DNA of 64,000 nucleotides from Pseudomonas baetica (GCF_019733355.1 NZ_JAIHLQ010000003.1:62001-126000); one strand, 5' to 3'. Shown: positions 26,279 to 32,867, counted from the stretch's first letter. A program made the numbers and translations. Notes: generated from the letters alone by a model not told the origin.

Positions 26279-26715
26279 AGCTCACCATCCTCTGCCTGAG
26301 CAATCAGCGCATCGTCTACGAGCGGCTGTAGCAGCTTCTCAGCGATTTCGCCGAGCATGCCTAGCGAGTGGTCGCTGTGGCCGAGAAGTTCGGCCAGAGC
26401 GTTCTTGTCTGGCTCTGAGCTGGCAAGCGAGTTCAGCAACCGTCCCAGTGCAGGCGATCCTACTTCGTAATCAGCCAGCCTGCGGTTCACATGCTCGTCT
26501 ACTGCCAGATCGAAGTCCGCAGTGGTGACGACCTGCGGCTTGCACATCCGGCGCTGTACCTTCACGTCCCAGCGGAACCGGACCAGTTGCTCTACGGCGT
26601 TGTACAGCCACTCAGCCCGCGCCAACTCTTCCGGCGTCTCACTCACTGGAGGCGGGAGGCGATTGTCGTAGTCGCGCTGGGCGCCTTCGAGCATTGCGTT
26701 GAATCTTGCGTTCAT
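26275..26715 (-). CDS. Phage hypothetical protein
   Basis: 146 aa, MNARFNAMLEGAQRDYDNRL..., largely helical and acidic, with LLNSLASSEPDKNALAELLG. No recognised family. Confidence 0.65.
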   Translation of the reverse strand: MNARFNAMLEGAQRDYDNRLPPPVSETPEELARAEWLYNAVEQLVRFRWDVKVQRRMCKPQVVTTADFDLAVDEHVNRRLADYEVGSPALGRLLNSLASSEPDKNALAELLGHSDHSLGMLGEIAEKLLQPLVDDALIAQAEDGEL

Positions 26716-26746
26716 GGTCGCCTCCAGAGTGGCGGGGGGGCTTCAG

Positions 26747-26965
26747 TTATGGGCAGCAGTCCGGCCCGCAGTAGCAGTAGTACCGGCGCTCGGTTCCATC
26801 GTCATAATTGATCTCGCCGCGCTTGCCGCAGAGGCACAAAGCTGTTTCGGGATCATCACAATCGATGCAGTGGTCGCCGCGCTTATCGTCGGCGTGTATA
26901 ACCCTGTTGCAGGTAAGGCAGTGACCGAATTCAGGTGGATCAGGCGGCTGCATGAAGCTGTACAT
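26747..26965 (-). CDS. Cysteine-rich zinc-binding phage protein
   Basis: 72 aa from MYSFMQPPDPPEFGHCLTCN (ATG 26965, GGAGATT upstream). At least four CxxC-type pairs (CLTC, CIDC, CLCGKRG, CYCGPDCC) predict two treble-clef or ribbon zinc sites. Could be DnaK-suppressor-like; that is a guess. Confidence 0.65.
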   Translation of the reverse strand: MYSFMQPPDPPEFGHCLTCNRVIHADDKRGDHCIDCDDPETALCLCGKRGEINYDDGTERRYYCYCGPDCCP

Positions 26966-26975
26966 GCTCAATCTC

Positions 26976-27101
26976 CTAGGCGATATACCCGCCAGGCATC
27001 GTTGTAATAATCTTCCTCGGTGCGTCATGCATCCGACCTTTGGCGCAGTCGTGGACGTCGGGGCGGGGCTTCCTGGGGAGGGGTGGGGTTGTGCGTTTCA
27101 T
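26976..27101 (-). CDS. Small proline/basic-rich protein, tentative
   Basis: 41 aa, MKRTTPPLPRKPRPDVHDCA.... It fills the gap between two called genes and ends just before the ribosome site of the next, but has no strong ribosome site of its own. Confidence 0.4.
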   Translation of the reverse strand: MKRTTPPLPRKPRPDVHDCAKGRMHDAPRKIITTMPGGYIA

Positions 27102-27107
27102 GGCTGA

Positions 27108-27455
27108 TTACTCAGTGATTGCTTGTTCCAGCGCCTCGATCTCGGCCAGTGCCGTCAAGAGGTTTTCTTTGTCAGCAATACGGGCCTGTGTGTATGTGCT
27201 ATCCATCAAGTTGATAGCCTTTGCCGCGAGCTCCGGGAACTGATTGCGGATGACTTGAGCGAGTGCCAAGTCAAACTCTTTATCCAGCCAGTAATTCTTG
27301 TCACCCGGCGATGCCTGGAAGCCGATTTGAGTCTCTACTTTTAGGGTGTGCAGGTATCCCGGCTTGCGGTCGGCGAAGCGCTGCGGGGTGGTTAGCTTCG
27401 CGATGTAGCTGCGCGCCGCAACCAGTTGTTTGCTGAGTTCTGCTGACTTGTTCAT
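27108..27455 (-). CDS. Phage hypothetical protein
   Basis: 115 aa from MNKSAELSKQLVAARSYIAK; helical with a central GYLHTLKVETQIGF. ATG at 27455 follows GGAGGTGAG. First gene after an internal terminator, so it may have its own promoter or depend on antitermination. Confidence 0.65.
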   Translation of the reverse strand: MNKSAELSKQLVAARSYIAKLTTPQRFADRKPGYLHTLKVETQIGFQASPGDKNYWLDKEFDLALAQVIRNQFPELAAKAINLMDSTYTQARIADKENLLTALAEIEALEQAITE

Positions 27456-27473
27456 TTCCACTCACCTCCAACC

Positions 27474-27507
27474 GCAAAATAAAAAGCCCGATCACTGACC
27501 GGGCTTT
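27474..27507 (-). terminator. Intrinsic terminator inside the leftward operon
   Basis: 8-bp stem AAAGCCCG / CGGGCTTT (27483-27490, 27500-27507); on the minus strand it is followed by TTTTTATTTT. PL transcripts must be antiterminated here to reach the recombination genes. Confidence 0.88.
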
Positions 27508-27509
27508 AT

Positions 27510-27886
27510 TCCTGAAGTAGACCTCCCTACGTCAGGGGGAGTAAATCCAAGCTTTGGCTGTCTGTTACATGGCTGCAAATCCTCCGCGTTGATTGAATGC
27601 ATCGGCTTTCAAAGTGTTGCTCGCCTGCATTGGGGTGTGATCTGGCCGGTGCTGATCTCCGGCACAACTGGGAGGCTCTCCCCAGATCGCTGTAGCGCAT
27701 CAGCCTGCGCATTCATCTGCTGTTGTTGCGTGATGCAAGGTGTCCCGCATCTGCGGGGTTGTCCTCCTGCATCGGTTCTGCGTCTTCACCATCTGGTGGC
27801 ACCGGAGGCAAGCCCTACCCGGAATCAAGACGCAGACCGATGCAGCCTGCCTAAACAGGTGATCGGTACTCTTGCCCATAGGGCGG
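27510..27886. other. 377-bp gene-free, strongly structured region (candidate untranslated RNA)
   Basis: No ORF with a ribosome site on either strand. Contains a 19-bp stem with one bulge (27767-27786 with 27827-27845), enclosing a CACC-ATCT-GGTG hairpin at 27787-27798; a CCCGC-ATCT-GCGGG hairpin at 27744-27757; and a CTCCC/GGGAG hairpin near 27525-27541. On the minus strand it lies between a small phage gene and the terminator at 27507. It could be a small RNA or a long structured 3' leader. Confidence 0.5.
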
Positions 27887-28222
27887 TTATGCGGTGGCTT
27901 TGAAGATGGCTGCACGGGCCAGTTCGCGCATTTCTTCCACGGTGATTTGCAGCGACATTTCGCTGGTGCATGAGCCGGTGCAAGGCACGCAGCCGCAATC
28001 ATGAGGGCGGGCGATACGCTCAAGCGCCTTGTACAGGTCTGGCGCGGCGGCGATCAGCTTGGCGTTGGCCAATGCCTCTCCGCAGCTGTAAACGCTACCC
28101 TTGTCGCGGCGGCGGTGAATCTCCGCGATGGTGTCGTCATTCCCGGTAGTGGTTTCAATCCAGCGTTTACCGTGATCATCTTGAATGCCCCAAGGCCCCG
28201 GCGTAAATTTCGACTCACTCAT
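27887..28222 (-). CDS. Phage hypothetical protein of the FTPGPW family
   Basis: 111 aa. N-terminal FTPGPWGIQD and ANAKLIAAAPDLYKALERIA are the two conserved boxes of a very common, uncharacterised phage protein family. Extra Cys-rich insert (CGCVPCTGSC). The stop precedes the gene-free structured region. Confidence 0.8.
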   Translation of the reverse strand: MSESKFTPGPWGIQDDHGKRWIETTTGNDDTIAEIHRRRDKGSVYSCGEALANAKLIAAAPDLYKALERIARPHDCGCVPCTGSCTSEMSLQITVEEMRELARAAIFKATA

Positions 28223-28252
28223 TGTCTTGCTCCGTTGCGTTGATGGGGTGGG

Positions 28253-28594
28253 TTATAGACCGACACACCTGAGAAGGCAGCGATCCGAACAGAATGCGTA
28301 ATTGCCATGCGTCACAGCCTCTTCCTCGGTCGATTCCGTGCCGCACTGCTCACAAGTAACGGTGCCGTCGAACTCGACGTATTCAGCGCCGACGCCGCAT
28401 GTCGGGAATTGGCGAACGGTCGGGTCGATCACGGTGCCGTCCTCGCGCTCAGCCCACCAATGCTCGCGGCGACCCCATATTGGGCAGTCGTAATACCCGC
28501 GAACCAGCCTGAGAGAAGAATCGCCAGCAACAGCCGCCTCACTCATTTCTTTGCACTTCCCGGCAAAAGCGAGAAAGTCATGTCCAGCCTGCAT
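28253..28594 (-). CDS. Phage protein with treble-clef-like zinc finger
   Basis: 113 aa. C-terminal CEQCGTESTEEEAVTHGNYA followed by CSDRC resembles a zinc finger; the N-terminal half has a Trp-rich patch (GRREHWWAERED). No known function. Confidence 0.6.
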   Translation of the reverse strand: MQAGHDFLAFAGKCKEMSEAAVAGDSSLRLVRGYYDCPIWGRREHWWAEREDGTVIDPTVRQFPTCGVGAEYVEFDGTVTCEQCGTESTEEEAVTHGNYAFCSDRCLLRCVGL

Positions 28595-28656
28595 CTTCTA
28601 TCTCCCATCCCAGTCATTTACCTCAGAGCCCGGTATAGGGGTGAGGGGGTGTGGTG

Positions 28657-28806
28657 TTAGCGAACCATCGAAGGGTGAGGGTTGAGCCCGCATTGCTGAT
28701 GGAACTCGGCTACCCCCATCGAGGCTCTACCGCCGCAGCGAATGTCGCGCCAAGTGGTGAAGTGTCGATACAGGGTTAGCAGTTCGATTTCGCTTAGGTT
28801 TTCCAT
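28657..28806 (-). CDS. Small phage protein, unknown
   Basis: 49 aa from MENLSEIELLTLYRHFTTWR (ATG 28806, GGAGGAAG upstream). Upstream in-frame extension enters the inverted-repeat region and lacks a start signal. Confidence 0.6.
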   Translation of the reverse strand: MENLSEIELLTLYRHFTTWRDIRCGGRASMGVAEFHQQCGLNPHPSMVR

Positions 28807-28878
28807 CTCACTTCCTCCACTTGAATTCAACAAAGCGTCCGATGCGGGCGCTTGGGTAGGTATCAATCGAACATTGGT

Positions 28879-29083
28879 GGATCTGTCTGGCGCCACGGCA
28901 AAGACCGACTATTTACGGCCGTCGCGTCGGTACCAACGCTTTCCGCGCTTTACACCAGACAGATCCCCGATGGGCACTCTTTCGAATGCCAGGGTGGTGC
29001 CTGTTTTTGACAGGGGCAGGCTCCCTGTTTCCTCGCTTTCCACAGTCGAGGGAAATCCATATGCTTCGACTTCCACAGTCGAA
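28879..29083. repeat. Stack of inverted repeats upstream of the lone plus-strand gene
   Basis: Outer 12-bp perfect pair GGATCTGTCTGG / CCAGACAGATCC (28879-28890, 28955-28966) with ACCGAC/GTCGGT nested inside. Then a CCTGT/ACAGG hairpin near 29001-29015, TTTCCTCG/CGAGGGAAA (29028-29055) and TTCGAC/GTCGAA (29065-29083). The 12-mer TTCCACAGTCGA recurs in the last two (29038-29049, 29071-29082; 33-bp period). Position suggests a structured leader or operator array of the gene at 29099. Confidence 0.6.
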
Positions 29084-29098
29084 ACAAGGAATGTAGTA

Positions 29099-29380
29099 AT
29101 GGCGAATTACATGGTGCGGGTTGAGATTTTCAAGGCTGACAGCGAGGAATACGCAGACCTACATAAGGCGCTGGAAGCGCTTGGCCTCAAGAGGACGGTT
29201 CAAGGGGATAATGGGGTTCTCAGGATGCCGCCTGGCACCTACTACGGAGCAAGCTCGCTGGGAACCTATGAGCTGAGGGAGAAAGTTAAGACTATTGCCG
29301 CCCCCTTCTCCTACCCGGCCGATCCTTCAGTGTTTGTCTCTGAGTCAAGCGACTGGTCTGGCTGGCTGAAGCCTGCTTGA
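29099..29380 (+). CDS. GhoS/DUF2622-like small protein, against the operon direction
   Basis: 93 aa from MANYMVRVEIFKADSEEYAD (ATG 29099, AAGGA 9 nt upstream). The N-terminal beta-alpha-beta pattern VRVE-x-F-x-A-x12-LHKALEALGLKRTV resembles the DUF2622/GhoS type (ferredoxin-like, Cas2-related fold; GhoS is the RNase antitoxin of a type V pair). This match is from memory of the pattern and is moderate. No GhoT-like membrane toxin is adjacent. It is the only plus-strand gene within the leftward operon and overlaps the convergent gene by 70 bp. Confidence 0.55.
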   Translation: MANYMVRVEIFKADSEEYADLHKALEALGLKRTVQGDNGVLRMPPGTYYGASSLGTYELREKVKTIAAPFSYPADPSVFVSESSDWSGWLKPA

Positions 29381-29541
29381 TGTGAGCCACCACCAGCGAA
29401 CGCTCTGCCTTTAGGCATCTCACTTACCCAGTAGGCCAGGTAGTTTGAAGCGATGGCGAAAGCCTCATCAAAAGTGACGCTTTCATCCGTCGCTATCTCC
29501 TGAACGATCTGGCGAAACCGTTCGATCTGTTCTTCGTTCAT
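29311..29541 (-). CDS. First gene of the leftward early operon, unknown
   Basis: 76 aa from MNEEQIERFRQIVQEIATDE (ATG 29541, GGAG upstream). Helical N-terminal domain and a disordered acidic tail that is antisense to the end of the plus-strand gene. It occupies the first position after PL, where lambda has N; but it is acidic and lacks an Arg-rich RNA-binding motif, so an N-like role is not supported. Confidence 0.6.
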   Translation of the reverse strand: MNEEQIERFRQIVQEIATDESVTFDEAFAIASNYLAYWVSEMPKGRAFAGGGSHQAGFSQPDQSLDSETNTEGSAG

Positions 29542-29594
29542 CTCAATCTCCTGCTTTCCGCGTGACCCTGAGTAGGGCCACCTGGAGAGCATCC

Positions 29595-29896
29595 TGCCCG
29601 CTGGTAACGGGCAGGTAATCTCTATTCCTTGCATAGGCCAACGGTCGCTTTCCCGTTGATGACTTTCAGCGCGACAGGGGATCAAGGTCCCAAGGCCAAA
29701 CGCTTACTCACCACCACGCAGCTTCTCCAGCCACGCCCTCCGAATGAGGTCTCCTATGCCCAGCGCCGACATGAGGTCGAATCGCTGCGTACCGTTGCGC
29801 GGTACGTCCGCTGGCTATGCATCGGCCAGCTCGGCGTCCATCAGGTTTTTAAAGAGCGGTTGAAGCAGAAGGCCCTTTCGAGGCCCTTCGCAGTGG
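29595..29896 (-). promoter_or_regulatory. PL leader with boxA-like element and hairpins (candidate antitermination site)
   Basis: Untranslated leader of about 370 nt. In transcript order: AAGG-G-CC / GG-CCTT hairpin (29868-29896 region), a boxA-like CGCTCTTTAAA (minus strand, 29858-29848), then perfect hairpins GCTGGC/GCCAGC (29830-29810) and GTACCG/CGGTAC (29805-29789), and further down CCTGCCCG/CGGGCAGG (29612-29595) without a U-tract. This resembles nut or put antitermination sites. Confidence 0.5.
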
Positions 29897-29917
29897 CTGT
29901 GTCGCTGCGATGGGTGA

Positions 29918-29946
29918 AATATAAGCCTCCTTATCAGGCTAGTCAA
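29918..29946 (-). promoter_or_regulatory. Leftward early promoter PL
   Basis: On the minus strand TTGACT (29946-29941), 17-bp spacer, TATATT (29923-29918). The -10 overlaps one 14-bp operator and the -35 touches the second, so the repressor should block it. Confidence 0.85.
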
Positions 29947-29959
29947 TAAGCGTGCTTAT
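29921..29959. promoter_or_regulatory. Left operators (OL), two 14-bp palindromic sites
   Basis: ATAAGCCTCCTTAT (29921-29934) and ATAAGCGTGCTTAT (29946-29959), 25 bp centre to centre. They share the ATAAG-N4-CTTAT consensus with the three sites between cI and cro, which is strong evidence for repressor/Cro binding. Confidence 0.85.
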
Positions 29960-29977
29960 ATTTTTTAACGCAGGCGC

Positions 29978-30001
29978 AAAAAAGCCCGCACATCGGCGGG
30001 C
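29978..30001 (-). terminator. Terminator of the DUF1654-like gene
   Basis: Stem GCCCGC / GCGGGC (29984-29989, 29996-30001) followed on the minus strand by TTTTTT. Stops the SOS gene transcript just before PL. Confidence 0.85.
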
Positions 30002-30017
30002 ATAGGGGATCTTGGAG

Positions 30018-30266
30018 TCAGTCTTCTTTGGTGACGGTCCACAACAGCTGAATAAGGCCGTCGTCGCGATGGGCGATGGTTACGTTCTCGTTTTCAGCGA
30101 TCTCGTCCAGGATGCGATCCCAGTCAGCCGGGTCGTCACTCGGCGAGGGTTCGAGCAGGACCGACTTAGCCAGCTGGGCCTTCGGTGTATTGATGGCTGC
30201 CTGGATGCGCATGCCCAGTAGCTCGTAGGTGGTTGGTGCTTTCGGTGCTGTCTTTGCTTTCGCCAT
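30018..30266 (-). CDS. DUF1654-like protein, probably SOS-induced
   Basis: 82 aa. TTYELLGMRIQAAINTPKAQ ... DDPADWDRILDEIAENENVT matches the DUF1654 pattern seen in Pseudomonas LexA-regulated genes. A near-consensus LexA box lies 20 bp upstream of the start (30286-30301), and the gene has its own terminator. Molecular function is unknown; expression after DNA damage would coincide with prophage induction. Confidence 0.75.
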   Translation of the reverse strand: MAKAKTAPKAPTTYELLGMRIQAAINTPKAQLAKSVLLEPSPSDDPADWDRILDEIAENENVTIAHRDDGLIQLLWTVTKED

Positions 30267-30285
30267 CAGATTTACTGCTCCATAG

Positions 30286-30301
30286 GTGTATGGATATACA
30301 G
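30286..30301 (-). promoter_or_regulatory. LexA box candidate
   Basis: Minus strand reads CTGTATATCCATACAC: the CTG-N10-CAG LexA pattern with one mismatch in the second half, immediately upstream of the DUF1654-like gene and next to a TAAAAT -10-like hexamer. Confidence 0.65.
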
Positions 30302-30365
30302 TATTTTATCAGGCCGAATAGGGCAAGCCGAAAAGAGTACAGATGTGCTCTTTGAGATTGCGGGC

Positions 30366-30392
30366 AATAAAAAGCCCGGCGCTGGGCCGGGC
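30366..30392 (-). terminator. Terminator of the cI operon
   Basis: 7-bp stem GCCCGGC / GCCGGGC (30374-30380, 30386-30392) followed on the minus strand by TTTTTATT. Defines the end of the leftward unit that starts at cI. Confidence 0.88.
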
Positions 30393-30412
30393 CTGGCAAT
30401 ACAGATGATCTG

Positions 30413-30817
30413 TCAGTGGATGAACTTTGCAGCGGTGAATGCCAATCCCGCCAAGACAAGAGAGATCTGAACAAATCGCCAAGTTGCGTCCGCGATAGAC
30501 TTCTCCACGCCGGTTATGGCTTTTTGAAAGCTGACCGCAAGGTCCTGAATGTCCTTCCCGGCAGAGCGAACAAAGCCGTTCATGTCATCTTTAGAGGCAA
30601 GAGTAGCGAGGTCGGCTTTGGTAGCCATGTTTGACTCAATAGAATCCAGGCGCATCTCTACGCGCACCAGCTTCTCCCTGATCTCAAAGGATGATTTTTC
30701 AAGTGCAGCTACTCGCGCGTTCAACTCGTCATCTCCCGGTGGATTTCCACCACCAGATTTACGCTCGGGATTAGGAACCAGCCGTACAACGGTATCAGGA
30801 TTCTGCACTTTCGACAT
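30413..30817 (-). CDS. C-terminally anchored coiled-coil membrane protein (immunity-region cargo)
   Basis: 134 aa. Disordered N-terminus, coiled coil about residues 30-95 (LNARVAALEKSSFEIREKLV...), and one C-terminal transmembrane helix (FVQISLVLAGLAFTAAKFIH). Last gene in the unit headed by cI and overlapping the zinc-ribbon gene by 23 bp. Tail-anchored proteins at this place suggest superinfection exclusion, but that is inference. Confidence 0.7.
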   Translation of the reverse strand: MSKVQNPDTVVRLVPNPERKSGGGNPPGDDELNARVAALEKSSFEIREKLVRVEMRLDSIESNMATKADLATLASKDDMNGFVRSAGKDIQDLAVSFQKAITGVEKSIADATWRFVQISLVLAGLAFTAAKFIH

Positions 30818-31103
30818 CCTTGCCGTTTATCTCGATACTCACGTCAATGGCATCATAGAAACTCGTCACGTGACAGTTAAGGCACCTGGTTGCGAGGTAG
30901 GCCGAAACAACATCCGGATTTCGATAGCTATGCTGATAAAAAATGTGCGGCTTCACTTTCTCATCCACCATGCATGAGAGCTTGCCTTCGGCCCCGCAGG
31001 ATGGGCAAGGTCGACTGTCTATGCCTTTGTCCGCTAGATATTTATTGAACTGATCCCAGGTTAGGGCCAGCGCATCAACAATCCCTGATTTTGGATCTCG
31101 CAT
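30795..31103 (-). CDS. Zinc-ribbon protein of the immunity region
   Basis: 102 aa. Two CxxC pairs (CPSCGAEGKLSC ... CLNC) around a central HIFYQHSYRN, giving a single zinc site. Overlaps the membrane protein gene by 23 bp, so the two are co-expressed. No known function. Confidence 0.7.
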   Translation of the reverse strand: MRDPKSGIVDALALTWDQFNKYLADKGIDSRPCPSCGAEGKLSCMVDEKVKPHIFYQHSYRNPDVVSAYLATRCLNCHVTSFYDAIDVSIEINGKDVESAES

Positions 31104-31175
31104 CCACCCTCCTTAAACATTGAAGCTCAGTGAAAAATCTGTGCCGTCCTTACAAATCCCCGCCACCCCACCCAC

Positions 31176-31412
31176 TCAACCTTCCCCTCGCACAATCCTT
31201 TCACCCGCGACCTCTGCCACGTATGCAGTCAGCCGATCCTCATCTGCCTGGAAGATCTTGCACATCCTCAGCACGGCTTGAGCGTCCGCCTCATTGCCGG
31301 CCAGGCTCAGCCGCTCAGCAATACGCTTTAGCTCCACCACTGACCACTTCAGATCAGAGGCGATACCCTGGAGGTCGCGCTTTAGGTCTTGGTTTGGATT
31401 ATTGAGCGGCAT
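31176..31412 (-). CDS. Small helical protein, paralogue of the gene at 31891
   Basis: 78 aa, MPLNNPNQDLKRDLQGIASDL.... Shares the frame MPL-x2-PNQ-x-L-R-(R/D)-(E/D)-L and a similar helix pair with the 75-aa protein two genes upstream, so one arose by duplication. Helical, acidic; unknown role. Confidence 0.65.
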   Translation of the reverse strand: MPLNNPNQDLKRDLQGIASDLKWSVVELKRIAERLSLAGNEADAQAVLRMCKIFQADEDRLTAYVAEVAGERIVRGEG

Positions 31413-31421
31413 GGCTTCCTA

Positions 31422-31607
31422 TCACTTATTCAGATCTCGAAGCGCTGCAATGGCTTCAAGTAATCGTTCGTGCTGCACCAAGACCTGGTCAGCCAGAGCG
31501 AGCTGTCCCGCCTCTCTAATGCTCGATGCCTGCTCAAGCATCTTTTCGGCCTGAGCCTCCAGATCCTTCGCCAAGACCTCGGCCTGGAATTTCACCGAGT
31601 GACCCAT
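31422..31607 (-). CDS. Small coiled-coil protein
   Basis: 61 aa almost entirely helical (AEVLAKDLEAQAEKMLEQAS). Lies between the lipoprotein and a paralogous helical protein in the cI unit. No homologue recognised. Confidence 0.6.
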   Translation of the reverse strand: MGHSVKFQAEVLAKDLEAQAEKMLEQASSIREAGQLALADQVLVQHERLLEAIAALRDLNK

Positions 31608-31640
31608 TGCAACCTCCTGTAAATTGTCGCCACGCAGTTC

Positions 31641-31841
31641 CTAGCGCACCAAAATCTCATTTCTCCGCCTCAGATACTCATCAGGCGGCAGTTCCTGCTT
31701 CTTAAGGAGCAAAAGCTGAGCTTCTTGGTACTCCTGCTCCGTCATCGGCATGTTGCCCTGCGGGAGCAGAGGGGGTTCTGGCTTGTGAGCGCTGCAGCCA
31801 GCAAGCACGGCCAACGCAAAAAATATCATCGTGTTCGTCAT
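31641..31841 (-). CDS. Small lipoprotein of the immunity region
   Basis: 66 aa from MTNTMIFFALAVLAGCSAHK; lipobox LAGC with Cys at residue 16, no Asp at +2, so probably outer-membrane directed. The mature part is a short Gln/Glu-rich helix. AAGGATAGG precedes the ATG. Phage lipoproteins expressed by lysogens often block adsorption of related phages; here that is a hypothesis. Confidence 0.75.
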   Translation of the reverse strand: MTNTMIFFALAVLAGCSAHKPEPPLLPQGNMPMTEQEYQEAQLLLLKKQELPPDEYLRRRNEILVR

Positions 31842-31890
31842 ACCTATCCTTGGAACCATGGAGCTCCGTTTTTACAAGTTTCTGTCATAC

Positions 31891-32118
31891 CTACTCGGGC
31901 TTGGCTCGCTTTATTTGCCCTACCTTCACCTCATCCGCCAGCGCTGCAATCCGATCTGCATGCTCATACATCTTCGCAATCAGCTTCAGAACCGCTATCG
32001 CATCTACGTCCCGACAGTCTTTGGTGATGTTGAGTACTTCGCTTGCGGCCTGCTCAAGGTCAAGCCCTAGATCCTTGAGTTCGCGGCGCAGCTGTTGGTT
32101 GGGTTTGGTGAGGGGCAT
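31891..32118 (-). CDS. Small helical protein (paralogue of the gene at 31176)
   Basis: 75 aa from MPLTKPNQQLRRELKDLGLD (ATG 32118, GGAG 7 nt upstream); ends in a basic tail GQIKRAKPE. First gene behind cI in the same direction. The longer reading frame upstream overlaps cI and has no ribosome site. Confidence 0.65.
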   Translation of the reverse strand: MPLTKPNQQLRRELKDLGLDLEQAASEVLNITKDCRDVDAIAVLKLIAKMYEHADRIAALADEVKVGQIKRAKPE

Positions 32119-32159
32119 GGTTGACTCCTGCAGATATCGGTCGCGCCGGAAATCCAGAC

Positions 32160-32831
32160 CTACATCATGAAAACTGACTTCGGCATCTTGCCATCGACAA
32201 CGGTGCCAACGATCTCCCATGTGTCGTCCACTGGCTTTGTTGGGTAGGAGGGGTTCAGCGGCTTCAGATATAGCTCTCCAGCGTCACGGACGAGCTGCTT
32301 AAACGTCGCTTCATTTGAATCGATCATGCGAGCCACAACGAATTGACCTTGGCGCGCCTCTATGTCGGGAGCCACCAGGATCAAGAAGCCTTCCGGGAAG
32401 GAATTGCCGGAATTCGAGGTCATCGAATTGCCCGACACTCGGAGCCAGAACGCATCCTCGCCAGCCCAAACGTCTGAGGAATGCTGAGGGCATAGAGATA
32501 CGTTGACCATTTCAACCGCCTCCCTGGCGCTTCCTGCTTGAACCCAGCTTATTTCGGGATACATGAACGACCGGGTAGGCTGAAGAGCCATCTCGACGTT
32601 GGCGTCAAAGCCGGATGTTTCCTCGGTCATGCCGCCAGTACCACTGGCGAGCCATTCCACACTAACCCCGCAAGCCTTGGCTATGGGGACCAAATGCGCT
32701 GACTTCAGCGTCTTCCCACTCTCCATTTGAGAGATGGCTGGCTGCTCAACGCCCGCTATTTCAGCCAGCTTTTTCTGGGTGATTTTCGCGTGCGCACGGG
32801 CAAGTTTCATTCTTTCGGCAAGTGTCGTCAT
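32160..32831 (-). CDS. cI: Phage CI-type repressor (LexA/S24 self-cleaving)
   Basis: 223 aa. N-terminal HTH (TQKKLAEIAGVEQPAISQME, residues 18-37); linker with Ala99-Gly100 cleavage site (WVQAG); S24 peptidase-like domain with Ser136 (GNSM) and Lys178 (ATFKQL). RecA-stimulated self-cleavage should induce the prophage. The ATG at 32831 lies only about 7 nt after the PRM -10, so the message is probably leaderless, as for lambda cI. Binds the five ATAAG-N4-CTTAT operators. Confidence 0.93.
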   Translation of the reverse strand: MTTLAERMKLARAHAKITQKKLAEIAGVEQPAISQMESGKTLKSAHLVPIAKACGVSVEWLASGTGGMTEETSGFDANVEMALQPTRSFMYPEISWVQAGSAREAVEMVNVSLCPQHSSDVWAGEDAFWLRVSGNSMTSNSGNSFPEGFLILVAPDIEARQGQFVVARMIDSNEATFKQLVRDAGELYLKPLNPSYPTKPVDDTWEIVGTVVDGKMPKSVFMM

Positions 32832-32838
32832 GACCAGC

Positions 32839-32867
32839 AATTTATAAGTTCCCTTATCGGCTTGCAA
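32839..32867 (-). promoter_or_regulatory. Repressor maintenance promoter PRM
   Basis: Minus strand: TTGCAA (32867-32862), 17-bp spacer, TAAATT (32844-32839). The -35 is palindromic and shared with PR. Seven bases separate the -10 from the cI ATG, predicting transcription start at or near the A of ATG. Confidence 0.7.

Noticed and set aside
27589..27903. 104-codon plus-strand ORF in the gene-free region
   Set aside because: No ribosome site, antisense to the called 27887 gene at its end, and codon use is not protein-like; the region is better explained as structured RNA.
28742..29098. N-terminal extension of the GhoS-like gene
   Set aside because: The extended frame passes through inverted repeats and antisense to another gene; the ATG at 29099 has a good ribosome site.
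29311..29541. Lambda N-like antiterminator
   Set aside because: Right position, but the protein is acidic with no Arg-rich N-terminal motif.
29629..29949. 106-codon plus-strand ORF through the PL leader
   Set aside because: Runs across promoter and operators in the wrong direction and lacks a start signal.
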